A model generated the notes under the pieces. The model had not been told where the DNA came from and ran no database searches. It worked only from the letters and a program-made list of their open reading frames with translations. Shown here piece by piece: positions 30,288 to 42,026 of a stretch of 64,000 bases of DNA; position 1 is the first letter of the stretch, and each line of letters opens with the position of its first letter. Made by a program: the position numbers and the translations under genes. The stretch is from positions 1 through 64,000 of the forward strand of contig JAGGIK010000002.1 in assembly GCA_024103515.1 (NCBI GenBank). The letters are read 5' to 3'. Origin of the DNA: Snodgrassella sp. GTDB lineage: Bacteria > Pseudomonadota > Gammaproteobacteria > Burkholderiales > Neisseriaceae.

Positions 30288-31715
30288 ATGAATTGGGAAA
30301 CCGTAATCGGCTTGGAAATTCACGTTCAATTAAATACCCGATCCAAAATTTTTAGTGGTTCTTCCACCGCATTTGGTGCCTTACCTAACAGTCAAGCCAA
30401 TATTGTAGATTGTGCTTTACCCGGAACCTTACCTGTTTTAAATCGTGAAGTGGTGAATAAAGCAATCAAATTAGGGTTGGCTTTAGGAGCAAAGATCAAC
30501 CAGAAAAACGTGTTCGATCGCAAAAATTATTTTTATCCCGACTTACCCAAGGGTTATCAGATTAGTCAGTTGGACCTACCCATTGTCGAGCATGGTCAAT
30601 TACAAATTATTGTTGGTGATGAGATCAAAACCATCAACGTTACTCGCGCGCATATGGAAGAAGATGCAGGCAAGTCAATACATGAAGAATTTGAAGAATA
30701 TACGGGTATCGATTTAAACCGAGCAGGAACACCTTTACTAGAAGTTGTATCTGAACCGGAAATGCGCTCGGCAGCAGATGCTGTTGCCTATGCCAAAGCA
30801 ATGCACACTCTGGTTACTTGGCTGGATATCTGTGATGGTAACATGGCAGAAGGTTCCTTTCGCATAGATGCCAATGTTTCTGTACGTCCCCAAGGACAAC
30901 AGGAATTCGGCACACGCTGTGAAATTAAAAACCTAAATTCATTCCGCTTTCTTGAGCAAGCCATCAACTTTGAAGTAGATCGACAGATTGAATTAATTGA
31001 AGACGGCCGCAAAATTATTCAGCAAACCCGTCTTTTCGACCCGGCAAAGGGAGAAACCCGAGCCATGCGCAGCAAAGAGGATGCCCACGACTATCGTTAT
31101 TTCCCTGATCCAGATTTATTACCTGTATTCATTACTGATGAAATGCTCGATGTAGCTAAAGCGGGTATGCCAGAGCTACCTAAAGAAATGGCTACACGAT
31201 TTGTTGAACAATATGAGGTGTCTGATTACGATGCCCGCTTATTAACCAGTAACCGCACTCTTGCAGATTGGTTTGAACAAACAGCCAGATTAACTGGTCA
31301 TGGAAAATTAGTGGCAAACTGGATGCTGGGTGAATTATCTGCTGCGCTAAATAAAAACTCATTAGATATTGCAGATAGTCCGATCAATGCTAAACGATTG
31401 GCAGGATTAATTACCCGCATTGCTGACAATACTCTTAGTAATAAATTAGCTAAGCAAGTATTTGAAGCCATGTGGAACAGCGATCTGTCAGCAGATGCCA
31501 TCATTGAGCGCGATGGGCTGAAACAAATGACTGATACTGGTGCTATTGAGAAAATTATCGACGAAGTATTAGTGAATAATCAAAAATCTGTCGCAGAATT
31601 TAAAGCTGGAAAAGAAAAAGCCTTTAATGCTTTAGTAGGGCAAGTTATGAAAGCCTCACGAGGGAAAGCTAACCCACAACAGGTTCAGACATCGTTACGT
31701 AATAAACTCAAATAA
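30288..31715 (+). CDS. gatB: Asp/Glu-tRNA amidotransferase subunit B
   Basis: Kinase-like subunit of 475 aa that binds misacylated tRNA, phosphorylates the acid side chain and transfers ammonia. The start [15 protein letters not shown] matches the family, so I used the ATG at 30288, not the upstream in-frame TTG. Family blocks are [35 protein letters not shown] and [11 protein letters not shown]. The C-terminal YqeY/tail domain is complete ([10 protein letters not shown]). Confidence 0.96.
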   Translation: MNWETVIGLEIHVQLNTRSKIFSGSSTAFGALPNSQANIVDCALPGTLPVLNREVVNKAIKLGLALGAKINQKNVFDRKNYFYPDLPKGYQISQLDLPIVEHGQLQIIVGDEIKTINVTRAHMEEDAGKSIHEEFEEYTGIDLNRAGTPLLEVVSEPEMRSAADAVAYAKAMHTLVTWLDICDGNMAEGSFRIDANVSVRPQGQQEFGTRCEIKNLNSFRFLEQAINFEVDRQIELIEDGRKIIQQTRLFDPAKGETRAMRSKEDAHDYRYFPDPDLLPVFITDEMLDVAKAGMPELPKEMATRFVEQYEVSDYDARLLTSNRTLADWFEQTARLTGHGKLVANWMLGELSAALNKNSLDIADSPINAKRLAGLITRIADNTLSNKLAKQVFEAMWNSDLSADAIIERDGLKQMTDTGAIEKIIDEVLVNNQKSVAEFKAGKEKAFNALVGQVMKASRGKANPQQVQTSLRNKLK

Positions 31716-31767
31716 CTTGTGCAAACAATCTTGCATATACTTGCCTTGGACCAAGTAAGGATGAAAT

Positions 31768-32253
31768 ATGAAAAAATGGTTGCTATTAGCTTTAACATTT
31801 ATACTAAGTAGCTGTGGTTTTCATTTAAAAGGCACCTCTGTATTTGATACCCCTTTACCATACCGTTCTTGGCAAATTGAAGGGGGCAGTATGCAACGCG
31901 CATTAGAAACAGTGCTACGCCGACAACCAAATGTTATTGTCAATTCTGATAATCCGGATGTCGTTGTTAAAGTTATTTCGGCCAGTCAAGACATGGCAAC
32001 CGCAGCAGTAGATATTTCCGGCAGTACCAGTGAATATCTGTTAACACTGGAGGTAAAAGTACAAGCATATCGGCATGGACAGCCTCTTGGTGAACCTATA
32101 ATTGTTAATATTCGACGATATATGGAGTACTCAGATCATGAGGTGTTAGCCAAAGAGAACGAGCGCAATATCATTTGGCGCGATATTCAAACTGATGCTG
32201 CTGAACAAATTGTCCATCGACTGGCTCATTTACCTATACGTGCGGACCAATGA
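31768..32253 (+). CDS. lptE: LPS assembly lipoprotein LptE
   Basis: A 161-aa outer-membrane lipoprotein that plugs and stabilises LptD for LPS insertion. The signal peptide ends in the lipobox LSSC with lipidated Cys16, followed by GFHLKG, the family start. It is followed by holA with a four-base overlap, the conserved lptE-holA arrangement. In many genomes leuS lies upstream; here it is gatB. Confidence 0.92.
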   Translation: MKKWLLLALTFILSSCGFHLKGTSVFDTPLPYRSWQIEGGSMQRALETVLRRQPNVIVNSDNPDVVVKVISASQDMATAAVDISGSTSEYLLTLEVKVQAYRHGQPLGEPIIVNIRRYMEYSDHEVLAKENERNIIWRDIQTDAAEQIVHRLAHLPIRADQ

Positions 32254-33233
32254 ATAAACTCACTTTGCAGCCACTGAAAGCTGCATACCTGATTCATGGC
32301 GAAGAAGAATTATTGCGTATTGAAGCTGCAGATGCAATACGCTCTGCAGCACGAAGTCAGAACTTTGGTGAACGCGAAGTAATGGTAGTAGAGGCTGGTT
32401 TTGAATGGTCTTCCATAATAGGCGCCACACAATCGGTTGGTTTATTTGCCGACAAAAAACTATTGGAAATCCATATTTCATCAGGTAAGCCCGGCAAAGA
32501 AGGTAGCATTGTATTGCAACAACTGGCTGAAAATTTACCTGATGATATTTGTATCATTCTTCTTTTAGCCAAAATGGAGCGTTTACAAACCCAAACTAAA
32601 TGGTTTCAAAGCTGGTCTAAAAATGCGACTGTTATAGAGGCAAAAGCGATCGGCCAAGCGGCACTACCACAATGGGTAAAAAAACGCCTTAAAAACCAAA
32701 ATCTTGATATTAGTGATGATGCTCTGGCTTTATTTGTCGAAAAAGTTGAAGGAAATCTACTGGCAGCACAACAGGAAATTGACAAATTGGCACTTATTCA
32801 CCCGCATGGTCATTTGGTCACTTTAACAGATGCACAGAATGCAGTAGCCAATGTTGCTCGCTTTGATGTGCTGCAATTAGCATCAACATGGATGAAAGGT
32901 GATACTAAAAGATTATTGCTTTTGTTGGATGGTTTAACAGCAGGCGAAAACGAGCCCGTTTTGCTGTTATGGGCTTTAAGTGAAGATATCCGCACATTAT
33001 TGCGTTTACTGGCTGCATTTAAACAAGGAAAATCTGTCAATGAATTAAGACAAAGTTTGCGCCTATGGGGTGAAAAACAGACCTTAGCACCTCTGGCCGC
33101 AAGAAGAATTGGCGCGAAACGACTGTTGGCTGCGTTGCAAGTTTGTGCACGCATCGATCGACAAATCAAAGGTGCAGAAAAAGGTATAGCTTGGACCGAA
33201 ATAAAACATTTATTACTATCCTTAGCTTGTTGA
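32250..33233 (+). CDS. holA: DNA polymerase III delta subunit
   Basis: Clamp-loader subunit of 327 aa that opens the beta clamp. The N-terminus (AAYLIHGEEELLRIEAADAI) and the helical middle (FVEKVEGNLLAAQQEIDKL) are characteristic of the HolA family. The C-terminal collar domain follows (ENEPVLLLWALSEDIRTLLR). The start overlaps the lptE stop (ATGA). Confidence 0.94.
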   Translation: MNKLTLQPLKAAYLIHGEEELLRIEAADAIRSAARSQNFGEREVMVVEAGFEWSSIIGATQSVGLFADKKLLEIHISSGKPGKEGSIVLQQLAENLPDDICIILLLAKMERLQTQTKWFQSWSKNATVIEAKAIGQAALPQWVKKRLKNQNLDISDDALALFVEKVEGNLLAAQQEIDKLALIHPHGHLVTLTDAQNAVANVARFDVLQLASTWMKGDTKRLLLLLDGLTAGENEPVLLLWALSEDIRTLLRLLAAFKQGKSVNELRQSLRLWGEKQTLAPLAARRIGAKRLLAALQVCARIDRQIKGAEKGIAWTEIKHLLLSLAC

Positions 33234-33290
33234 AATAAAAAAATTGTAGTCAAAATTCATGTCATATTAAAACTGGCAATTTAAATGTAA

Positions 33291-33725
33291 ATGAAAACAA
33301 TCCAAAAAAGTGTATTAGTTCCTTATAATATCAATCAGATCTTTGATCTGGTTAATGATGTCGCTAACTATCCAGCATTTTTACCTTGGTGCAGTAAAAC
33401 AGAGATACTTAAGCAGAATGAACATAGTCAAGATGCAATAATGCACATCGATTATTTAAAAATTCGCCAATCTTTGTCTACACACAATGTGAACATTCGA
33501 CCTACTCAGATCAGAATGAGCTTGCTTGATGGTCCATTTAACTCATTAGAGGGAGATTGGCATTTTACTCCGATAGCGAATATTGGTTGCAAAATTGACT
33601 TTAATCTCACATATGAATTTACCAACAGCATTTTATCAGCAGTGATAGCTCCAGTATTTAATTTAATAGCAGATTCAATGGTTGATGCATTTATTAAAGA
33701 AGCAGATAAGCGTTATGATGAATAA
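33291..33725 (+). CDS. ratA: RatA-like START/Coq10 domain protein
   Basis: A 144-aa protein with the polyketide-cyclase/START fold. Family features are VPYNINQIFDLVNDVANYP followed by FLPWCSKTEI, and LDGPFNSLEGDWHFTP. In E. coli this protein (RatA/PasT) was described both as a ribosome-binding toxin and as a ubiquinone-related Coq10 homolog; the sequence does not settle which applies. Its end overlaps rnfH, a conserved neighbour. Confidence 0.88.
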   Translation: MKTIQKSVLVPYNINQIFDLVNDVANYPAFLPWCSKTEILKQNEHSQDAIMHIDYLKIRQSLSTHNVNIRPTQIRMSLLDGPFNSLEGDWHFTPIANIGCKIDFNLTYEFTNSILSAVIAPVFNLIADSMVDAFIKEADKRYDE

Positions 33726-33999
33726 GATCACAATAGAAGCGGTATATGCAACTGCTGAGTATCAGTTTTTATGGCAAGGGAAAGTAAATGAAGGAACCAC
33801 TGCTCGGCAAGGTCTACTTCAGTCCGATTTACCGAAGCAATTTCCTGATGTTAATTTCCAGCTTGCTCCCATTGGTATATTTGGGAAAAAAGTAAATAAT
33901 GATTATATATTATGCGAATGGGATCGAATTGAAGTCTATAGACCTTTAATGATCGACCCTAAAGAAAATCGACGCCGTCGAGCTGCCCATAAATCTTAA
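33718..33999 (+). CDS. rnfH: RnfH family protein (UPF0125)
   Basis: A 93-aa beta-grasp (ubiquitin-like) protein, starting MNKITIEAVYAT. The family blocks are GIFGKKVNNDYILCEWDRIE followed by VYRPLMIDPKENRRRRA. The start ATG lies inside the last codons of ratA; an ATG one codon earlier is also possible. The ratA-rnfH pair is widespread. The role is unknown. Confidence 0.9.
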   Translation: MNKITIEAVYATAEYQFLWQGKVNEGTTARQGLLQSDLPKQFPDVNFQLAPIGIFGKKVNNDYILCEWDRIEVYRPLMIDPKENRRRRAAHKS

Positions 34000-34046
34000 A
34001 CTACAAGCCAAAAATTTCATACTCAATTTTATAAATTGACTAAACT

Positions 34047-34328
34047 ATGAAAACAATTTTATATACAATAGTTAAACTAATCATTTTTACTCACAAACAA
34101 CATCAAATTAAAAATCTAAAAATTTTAGATAAAAGTATCCAAAGCGAAGATAACTCAGCTCAATCCCAAAATGATATGCAAATAAAGCCTAGCACTAATA
34201 GACTGAAAAAAAATATGTTAATAAAAGGAGCTATACGAGAGTTTCCGCCACTTACAGTCGAAACCTTTTTTTGGGCTAAAGAAAGGGGCTTGAGTGTTGA
34301 ATGTAGAATACAATTATTAAATATTTAA
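34047..34328 (+). CDS. doubtful small ORF
   Basis: A 93-codon frame between rnfH and pth. The product is Lys-, Asn- and Ile-rich, as expected from AT-rich DNA, with a more protein-like end (IKGAIREFPPLTVETFF, then WAKERGLSVECRI). There is no ribosome binding site before the ATG. It could be the tail of a decayed gene or a chance frame. I do not recognise it. Confidence 0.25.
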   Translation: MKTILYTIVKLIIFTHKQHQIKNLKILDKSIQSEDNSAQSQNDMQIKPSTNRLKKNMLIKGAIREFPPLTVETFFWAKERGLSVECRIQLLNI

Positions 34329-34547
34329 AAAGAAAGATGTTAATAATAACATAAAAACAAAATAGATTACCTTGGAAATAAACCAAACAAAATTTAACTA
34401 AGCAGTACCAAAAAAGATTAACTGGATTTTAATAGATCATTTTATTTAGTAAAAAAACTGAGTTTTAAATAATTAAATTAATCTATTTCCAATACTAATT
34501 TTTATTGATTATATTACTCTATATAAACATGCAGGCTAAGGAAAAAT

Positions 34548-35123
34548 ATGTCTCGAATTAAGCTTATAGTTGGCTTGGGTAACCCGGGGGGTGAATATGA
34601 ACATACCCGTCATAATATCGGATTTGATTTTATTGATGAACTTACCTATTGCTTAAAATTAACATTAAAACCGGAAAAAAAATTTTTTGGTCAGATCGCT
34701 AAAACCACGTTGCCTGAAGGCGATCTTTGGTTACTGAAACCTTCTACTTATATGAATAAATCGGGCACCTCAGTGCAAGCACTAGCAAATTTTTACAAAA
34801 TAAAACCCAATGAAATATTAGTTGTTCATGATGAACTGGATATCCCTTGCGGACAAGTAAAATTCAAAAAGGGCGGTGGAAATGGGGGGCATAATGGCCT
34901 AAAGGATATACAGTCATGGCTTGGATCTGCCGATTTTTATCGATTACGAATTGGAATTGGTCATCCAGGTGATAGAAATTTGGTCGTACACTATGTACTA
35001 CAAAAACCGACAACTCAAGAAAAAAACTTAATTGAGCTTGTAATCAATAAATCTTTATCTGTTATGCCTAAATTATTCACAAGCGAATTTAATGTTGTGC
35101 AACAATTATTGCATAGCAAATAG
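34548..35123 (+). CDS. pth: peptidyl-tRNA hydrolase
   Basis: A 191-aa enzyme that recycles peptidyl-tRNA released from stalled ribosomes. The catalytic His22 lies in [13 protein letters not shown], Asn12 in GLGNPGG, and the acidic residue in VVHDELDIP. The glycine-rich block [15 protein letters not shown] is also typical. The start follows GGCTAAGGAAAAAT. It lies just upstream of ubiD. Confidence 0.95.
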   Translation: MSRIKLIVGLGNPGGEYEHTRHNIGFDFIDELTYCLKLTLKPEKKFFGQIAKTTLPEGDLWLLKPSTYMNKSGTSVQALANFYKIKPNEILVVHDELDIPCGQVKFKKGGGNGGHNGLKDIQSWLGSADFYRLRIGIGHPGDRNLVVHYVLQKPTTQEKNLIELVINKSLSVMPKLFTSEFNVVQQLLHSK

Positions 35124-35139
35124 CCCTGAAAGCTGGTTT

Positions 35140-36618
35140 ATGAAATACCGTGATTTACGAGACTTTATTGCTGTTCTCGAGAAAAAAAAACAATTAAAAT
35201 GCATAGAAATACCCGTATCTCCTCATCTGGAAATGACCGAAATTGCTGATCGTGTCTTGCGTCAGCATGGACCAGCATTATTATTTAAGAAGCCAATCGA
35301 TAAATTGCAAAATATATACCAATATCCTGTTTTAGCCAACTTATTTGGCACACCAGAAAGAGTTGCTATGGGTATGGGTGCAAATAGTACCGATCAACTG
35401 CGTGAAATAGGGAAAACATTGGCTTATCTGAAAGAACCTGATCCACCTAAAGGATTCAAAGACGCACTTTCTAAACTGCCATTATTAAAAGATTTGTGGA
35501 GTATGAGCCCACTTATCATCAAAAAAGCTCCGTGTCAAGAAATCATCATCGAAGGTGAAGATGTCGATCTCACCAAATTGCCCATACAACTGTGTTGGCC
35601 AGAAGATATCGCGCCCTTAATTACTTGGGGTCTCACTGTTACACGTGGACCGGAAAAAAAACGCCAGAATCTAGGTATTTATCGGCAACAACTTCTGTCT
35701 AAAAATAAAGTCATTATGCGCTGGCTAGCACACCGTGGCGGAGCTTTAGACTTTCAGTCATTCAAACAAAATTTTCCAGGTAAACCCTTTCCTGTCACCG
35801 TTGTATTAGGATGTGATCCGGCAACCATATTAGGCGCAGTCACTCCAGTTCCAGACAGTCTAAGTGAGTATCAATTTGCAGGATTATTACGTGGTTCCCG
35901 TACCGAATTAGTAAAATGTATAGGTAATGATTTACACGTCCCGTCACGGGCAGAAATCATTCTTGAGGGAGTTATCAATCCGGATGAAACAGCTCTAGAA
36001 GGTCCATATGGAGATCATACTGGCTATTATAATGAGCAAGACTATTTTCCTGTATTAACAGTAGAACGCATTACCATGCGTGAAAACGCCATATATCACA
36101 GCACATATACCGGCAAACCACCAGACGAACCAGCCGTATTAGGCGTAGCTTTAAATGAAGTCTTTGTTCCCTTACTGCAAAAACAGTTTACCGAAATTAC
36201 AGATTTCTACCTACCACCAGAAGGCTGCTCCTATCGAATGGCCATAGTAAGCATTAAAAAACAATATGCAGGACACGCCAAAAGAGTCATGATGGGATGC
36301 TGGAGCTATTTGCGTCAATTTATGTACACAAAATTCATTATCATTGTCGACGATGATATCAATGTACGCGATTGGAAAGAAGTGATATGGGCCATCACTA
36401 CAAGAATGGATCCAGTACGTGATACCAGCTTAATTGATCACACCCCAATAGATTATCTCGATTTTGCCAGCCCCATTAGTGGTCTTGGTGGAAAAATGGG
36501 GCTTGATGCCACCAATAAATGGCCTGGAGAAACCCATCGCGAATGGGGGCGAATAATTCACAAAGACCCGCAAATAATAGCCAGAGTTGACGCCATGTGG
36601 CAAGATTTAGGTTTATAA
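35140..36618 (+). CDS. ubiD: UbiD family 3-octaprenyl-4-hydroxybenzoate decarboxylase
   Basis: Prenylated-FMN-dependent decarboxylase of 492 aa, acting in ubiquinone synthesis. The start [14 protein letters not shown] matches the family; an upstream in-frame ATG inside pth is ignored. Blocks seen are [44 protein letters not shown] followed by [12 protein letters not shown], and the C-terminal [20 protein letters not shown]. It needs the flavin prenyltransferase UbiX, not in this window. Confidence 0.95.
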   Translation: MKYRDLRDFIAVLEKKKQLKCIEIPVSPHLEMTEIADRVLRQHGPALLFKKPIDKLQNIYQYPVLANLFGTPERVAMGMGANSTDQLREIGKTLAYLKEPDPPKGFKDALSKLPLLKDLWSMSPLIIKKAPCQEIIIEGEDVDLTKLPIQLCWPEDIAPLITWGLTVTRGPEKKRQNLGIYRQQLLSKNKVIMRWLAHRGGALDFQSFKQNFPGKPFPVTVVLGCDPATILGAVTPVPDSLSEYQFAGLLRGSRTELVKCIGNDLHVPSRAEIILEGVINPDETALEGPYGDHTGYYNEQDYFPVLTVERITMRENAIYHSTYTGKPPDEPAVLGVALNEVFVPLLQKQFTEITDFYLPPEGCSYRMAIVSIKKQYAGHAKRVMMGCWSYLRQFMYTKFIIIVDDDINVRDWKEVIWAITTRMDPVRDTSLIDHTPIDYLDFASPISGLGGKMGLDATNKWPGETHREWGRIIHKDPQIIARVDAMWQDLGL

Positions 36619-36677
36619 TATAAATAGATATCAGATAAGCTGGATGCCATAATCATTATTGATAATAAAGAATATCC

Positions 36678-38315
36678 ATGAATAATAACAAAACAAACTT
36701 ACGCCATATCGCCATATCTTTCAATATTGGTATCATATTATTGCTAACTGCTTGCCAAACACTACCTTCTTTGGCGAATCGTTCAATCGAAACTCATATA
36801 ACTGCTAACAATCCTTCAACGCTAAGTTATGTAAATGCACCACTTATCGCTCAGCATCCCAACTTATCAGGTATTTACCCATTAGATGATGGCAGCGAAG
36901 CTCTCGTCGCTCGTAGAGCCCTGATTCATGCTGCTGAACATAGTCTAGATGTACAATATTATATTTGGCATAATGATACTTCGGGGCAATTGCTCTTTCA
37001 TGAGCTTGTTAAGGCAGCACATCGTGGCGTACACGTGCGATTACTATTGGATGATAATAATACCAAGGGAATGGATCCGATATTACATGCCTTAAATAAA
37101 GAACCAAATATAGAAATCAGATTATTTAATCCATTTGCTGATCGATATTTACGCTTTTTAGGCTATCTTACAGATTTTTCCCGTCTCAATCGACGTATGC
37201 ATAACAAATCTATTACCGCTGATAATCAAGTAACCATACTGGGCGGACGCAATATAGGCGATGAATATTTTGATATTGGCAAAAAAATGCTATTTGTAGA
37301 TTTAGATGTAATGGCCATTGGTCCGATTGTAAATCAAGTATCCAATAACTTTGATTTATATTGGAATAGTGCTTCCTCCTATTCTTTAAGCAGCATTATT
37401 CATCGACGGCGCAATAAATTACATGCAGATATGCCAATTTTTAAACGCAAAACATATAACTTTCTGCGGGCTAGTCATTATGATCAAGCCTATCTAAAAG
37501 ATAATTTTGAACGCAGATTAACAAGTGGTACGCTTGATTACCAATGGGTACATTTAACATTGGTTAGTGATGACCCTGCCAAAGCTTTACCAAATAACAC
37601 AACAATAAAACATAAGAAACAAGAAAACAGCGTTTTGCTTGCTCCAGATGCATTACCAAAAACCACAATCAAATTTGAAAATGCCAGTATGACACTGAAT
37701 CAACTAGCAGCAGCGGTTGTTGAACCCCAGAAAAAATTAATGATCATCACTCCATATTTTGTCCCAACTAAAACTGGATTAGACTATTTACTCAAATTAC
37801 GGCGAGAAGGAGTGCATATAATAATTCTGACCAATTCCTTATCCGCAACCGACGTGCCAATTGTTCATTCTGGATATATTAACTATCGAATACCATTATT
37901 ACAAAATGGCATTGAAATTTATGAGTTAAAAAAACAAGGCGTCTTAAAAAGCAAAAAAGAACATAGTTTCAGTGGAGGCTCTCAATCAAGCTTACATGCC
38001 AAAACCTTTACCATTGATGGTAATCAACTTTATATAGGTTCATTAAACTTTGATCCTAGATCTTCACGCCTCAATACCGAAATGGGTGTGGTGATTAAAT
38101 CTCCTGAAATGGCTCAATACATGGATAAAGCCATCAAGGATGCTTTACCCTTTGTTAGCTATCAGGTAAAACTAACAAAAGATGGTAAACTTGAATGGGT
38201 AAAATCTGACGAACACAATCAAATAAAGATATACCATCAAGAACCTGATACCAGCAAGTGGCAACGTATATGGGTAAAAATATTATCAATTTTACCGATA
38301 GAAGGATTGTTGTAA
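36678..38315 (+). CDS. clsC: phospholipase D family lipoprotein (ClsC/YmdC-like cardiolipin synthase)
   Basis: A 545-aa protein with a lipoprotein signal (LLLTAC) and two HKD motifs: HNKSITADNQVTILGGRN in the first half and HAKTFTIDGNQLYIGSLNFD in the second. The pattern and the N-terminal block (SGIYPLDDGSEALVARRALI) match the YmdC/ClsC branch of cardiolipin synthases, which joins phosphatidylglycerol and phosphatidylethanolamine. The predicted lipid anchor would place it outside the cytoplasm. A role as a general phospholipase D cannot be ruled out. Confidence 0.85.
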   Translation: MNNNKTNLRHIAISFNIGIILLLTACQTLPSLANRSIETHITANNPSTLSYVNAPLIAQHPNLSGIYPLDDGSEALVARRALIHAAEHSLDVQYYIWHNDTSGQLLFHELVKAAHRGVHVRLLLDDNNTKGMDPILHALNKEPNIEIRLFNPFADRYLRFLGYLTDFSRLNRRMHNKSITADNQVTILGGRNIGDEYFDIGKKMLFVDLDVMAIGPIVNQVSNNFDLYWNSASSYSLSSIIHRRRNKLHADMPIFKRKTYNFLRASHYDQAYLKDNFERRLTSGTLDYQWVHLTLVSDDPAKALPNNTTIKHKKQENSVLLAPDALPKTTIKFENASMTLNQLAAAVVEPQKKLMIITPYFVPTKTGLDYLLKLRREGVHIIILTNSLSATDVPIVHSGYINYRIPLLQNGIEIYELKKQGVLKSKKEHSFSGGSQSSLHAKTFTIDGNQLYIGSLNFDPRSSRLNTEMGVVIKSPEMAQYMDKAIKDALPFVSYQVKLTKDGKLEWVKSDEHNQIKIYHQEPDTSKWQRIWVKILSILPIEGLL

Positions 38316-38371
38316 GATGAAACAAAGCTGATATCAGGTAAAATGTAAACAATAATACAGAAAGGCAGCAC

Positions 38372-38953
38372 ATGTTGCTATTTATTGATAACTACGACAG
38401 TTTTACCTATAACATCGTTCACTATCTAGGTGAAATAGGTGAAGAAATTACAGTCAAAAAAAACGACACAATAACCATAGCCGAAATTGAAACTTTAGCA
38501 CCCGAATTCCTCATAATTGGTCCGGGTCCGTGTGCACCACAAGACGCAGGAATTTCCGTTACCGCTATTAAACACTTTGCTGGCAAAATACCCATATTAG
38601 GTATCTGTCTTGGACATCAAAGTATCGCTTATGCTTTTGGTGGGAAAATCATTCGTGCTAAGACCGCTATGCATGGTAAAATTTCAGCAGTATTTCATCA
38701 TAATGAGTTCATATTCCACAACCTGCCCAATCCAATTAATTGTACTCGCTATCATAGTCTTGTTATCGATCAGGAAACACTTCCAAATTGTTTAAAAGTC
38801 ACCGCAACTTCTGACGATAATGAAATAATGGGTATTCACCATCTTACCATGCCTTTAGAAGGAGTGCAGTTTCATCCCGAAGCATTGTTAACACAAAGAG
38901 GGCATGATATGTTAAAGAATTTTTTAATCCAGCATCGTTGTTCAAACAGTTAA
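38372..38953 (+). CDS. trpG: anthranilate/aminodeoxychorismate synthase glutamine amidotransferase
   Basis: Class I glutamine amidotransferase of 193 aa. The start is [13 protein letters not shown]. Oxyanion and nucleophile Cys lie in [17 protein letters not shown], and the His-Glu pair in [11 protein letters not shown]. It provides ammonia for anthranilate (TrpG) or 4-amino-4-deoxychorismate (PabA), and often for both. trpD directly downstream favours tryptophan synthesis. The large subunit (trpE or pabB) is not in the window. Confidence 0.92.
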   Translation: MLLFIDNYDSFTYNIVHYLGEIGEEITVKKNDTITIAEIETLAPEFLIIGPGPCAPQDAGISVTAIKHFAGKIPILGICLGHQSIAYAFGGKIIRAKTAMHGKISAVFHHNEFIFHNLPNPINCTRYHSLVIDQETLPNCLKVTATSDDNEIMGIHHLTMPLEGVQFHPEALLTQRGHDMLKNFLIQHRCSNS

Positions 38954-39008
38954 GTATTTGATTTATTAATATTATAAATTGATGTTATTTATAGAAAGAA
39001 ACAAAACC

Positions 39009-40055
39009 ATGATTACCCCCCAACAAGCACTTAATAGATTGCTGGATAACAATGAATTATTTTACGATGAAATGACCGACTTGATGCGTCAGATTATGAT
39101 GGGGCAAGTCACTCCAGAAGTAATTGCCGCCATTTTAATCGGCTTGCGCGTTAAAGTTGAAAGCGTATCAGAAATTGCAGCTGCTGCAACCGTCATGCGC
39201 GAATTTGCCACTAAAGTGCCATTACAGAATCGAACATACCTAGTCGATATTGTTGGTACCGGAGGCGATAATGCTCATACATTCAACATCTCAACCACTA
39301 GTATGTTTGTCGTGGCAGCAGCCGGTGCCAAGGTAGCAAAACATGGTGGTCGTTCTGTATCTTCCTCTAGTGGTTCTGCTGACATCATCGAAGCCATGGG
39401 TGCATCATTAGAACTGACCCCCGAACATGTTGGCCAGTGCATTAGTCAACTTGGGGTTGGTTTTATGTATGCGCCAAATCATCACAATAGTATGAAATAT
39501 GTTGCACCTGTACGCAGAGCATTAGGTGTGCGCACTATTTTTAATATTTTGGGACCACTGACCAATCCGGCAGGAGCGTCTAATCAAGTTTTAGGTGTTT
39601 TCCACATAGATCTGGTTGGCATTCTCTCTCGCGTGTTGCAGCACATGGGTAGTAGCCATGTCCTAGTCGTACATGGTTGCGATGGACTGGATGAAATAAC
39701 CTTAACAGGTGCAACACGCGTAGCAGAACTAAAAAATGGCACCATAATGGAGTATGACATTCATCCTGCCCAATTTGACATGGCACCTATCGAAGACTTG
39801 AAGCCACTGCAAGTATCCAATAGTGAAGAATCATTGAAAATAATGAATGCCGTATTAAGCGGAGAAAAAGGACCTTGTCGTGATATTGTCGTGCTCAACT
39901 CAGCTGCAGCTATTTATGCAGCGGATATCGTATCATCATTAGAAGAAGGAGTGGATGCAGCCATAGCTGCAATAGATTCTGGAAATGCAAAAAACAAGCA
40001 AAAAGAATTTATTCAGACTACACAGCAATTATATGCAAGGCAGTCAAAAGCATAA
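39009..40055 (+). CDS. trpD: anthranilate phosphoribosyltransferase
   Basis: A 348-aa enzyme joining anthranilate to PRPP in tryptophan synthesis. I chose the ATG at 39009 ([22 protein letters not shown]), which matches the family N-terminus; upstream in-frame starts add an unusual extension. Motifs are [15 protein letters not shown] (PRPP binding), [15 protein letters not shown] and [11 protein letters not shown]. It lies 55 bases after trpG. Confidence 0.95.
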   Translation: MITPQQALNRLLDNNELFYDEMTDLMRQIMMGQVTPEVIAAILIGLRVKVESVSEIAAAATVMREFATKVPLQNRTYLVDIVGTGGDNAHTFNISTTSMFVVAAAGAKVAKHGGRSVSSSSGSADIIEAMGASLELTPEHVGQCISQLGVGFMYAPNHHNSMKYVAPVRRALGVRTIFNILGPLTNPAGASNQVLGVFHIDLVGILSRVLQHMGSSHVLVVHGCDGLDEITLTGATRVAELKNGTIMEYDIHPAQFDMAPIEDLKPLQVSNSEESLKIMNAVLSGEKGPCRDIVVLNSAAAIYAADIVSSLEEGVDAAIAAIDSGNAKNKQKEFIQTTQQLYARQSKA

Positions 40056-40150
40056 TGACTAAAATAGGATATTTTTATAGAACTTATTATCGTAAAGTAT
40101 TAAAAAATATTTATCTGATCAACATTTGAATCTCTAATCGTTTACAATAA

Positions 40151-41476
<1,326 letters not shown>

Positions 41477-41494
41477 CCCCAAGATAAAATAAAG

Positions 41495-41536
41495 AAAGGC
41501 AATATCTCTAAATCGCAGTGATAGATATTGCCTTCC
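41495..41536 (+). terminator. hairpin after serS
   Basis: AAAGGCAATATCT and AGATATTGCCTT form a long stem around an AT-rich loop, 20 bases past serS. The T tract after it is weak, so termination may be partial. The right arm overlaps the -35 of the tRNA promoter. Confidence 0.5.
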
Positions 41537-41556
41537 AATGTAAAGACGTGTATAAT
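41528..41556 (+). promoter_or_regulatory. sigma-70 type promoter of tRNA-Lys
   Basis: TTGCCT at 41528-41533 and TATAAT at 41551-41556, 17 bases apart. The -10 ends 14 bases before the mature 5' end of the tRNA. Confidence 0.65.
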
Positions 41557-41570
41557 TATCTGCAAAATTC

Positions 41571-41646
41571 GGGTCGTTAGCTCAGTTGGTAGAGCAGTGG
41601 ACTCTTAATCCATTTGTCCAGGGTTCGATCCCCTGACGACCCACCA
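41571..41646 (+). tRNA. tRNA-Lys (anticodon CTT)
   Basis: Complete cloverleaf of 76 bases with encoded CCA. The acceptor stem GGGTCGT pairs with ACGACCC. The anticodon loop is CTCTTAA between GTGGA and TCCAT, giving anticodon CTT, which reads AAG. The T arm is CAGGGTTCGATCCCCTG. Confidence 0.97.
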
Positions 41647-41897
41647 TTTATCTTCCATTTCTTTCAACATCTTACGCATCATCTCTACTGTAACAACTTC
41701 CTCCTCTGGTTTGTTTGCTGTGACAAAATTGTGACAATTATTTGTCATAAAGTTATCGGCCTTTTGATGCGAATAGTCTTCATATAACCAAACTGACAGC
41801 TGATAAGTTTACCAGAACTCAACTATTATGCTAATTGGTGATAAAAAATCTGAAGCCAAAATCAAAGAGCTAAATAGTTATAAAATTTAGCATTAAT
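41647..41897. other. gene-less stretch after tRNA-Lys with a minus-strand open frame
   Basis: A stop-free minus-strand frame of about 55 codons (about 41647-41806) reads toward the tRNA 3' end. It encodes a charged tail-like peptide (NKPEEEVVTVEMMRKMLKEM) and has no stop before the tRNA. It could be the 3' end of a gene left by an element once integrated at the tRNA, or chance. The ppa transcript must start downstream or read through from the tRNA. Confidence 0.3.
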
Positions 41898-41931
41898 GAA
41901 AAAGCCAAGTCTGACATGATTTGGCTTTTTA
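41898..41931 (+). terminator. Rho-independent terminator downstream of tRNA-Lys
   Basis: AAAAAGCCAA and TTGGCTTTTT form a stem with a 12-base loop. No protein gene lies immediately upstream on either strand, so it probably ends the tRNA transcript or that of a lost gene. Confidence 0.65.
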
Positions 41932-42026
41932 TAATTTTAGCCATTAAATTTCTAATAAAATATGGGCAAACAAAAAGCCATTGTTTACAATACGGTCACT
42001 TAAACTCAAAAGCAGGACATTTAATT

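Noticed and set aside
34047..34328. 93-codon frame between rnfH and pth as a real gene
   Set aside because: No ribosome binding site and a composition expected from AT-rich DNA. Kept only as a doubtful entry.
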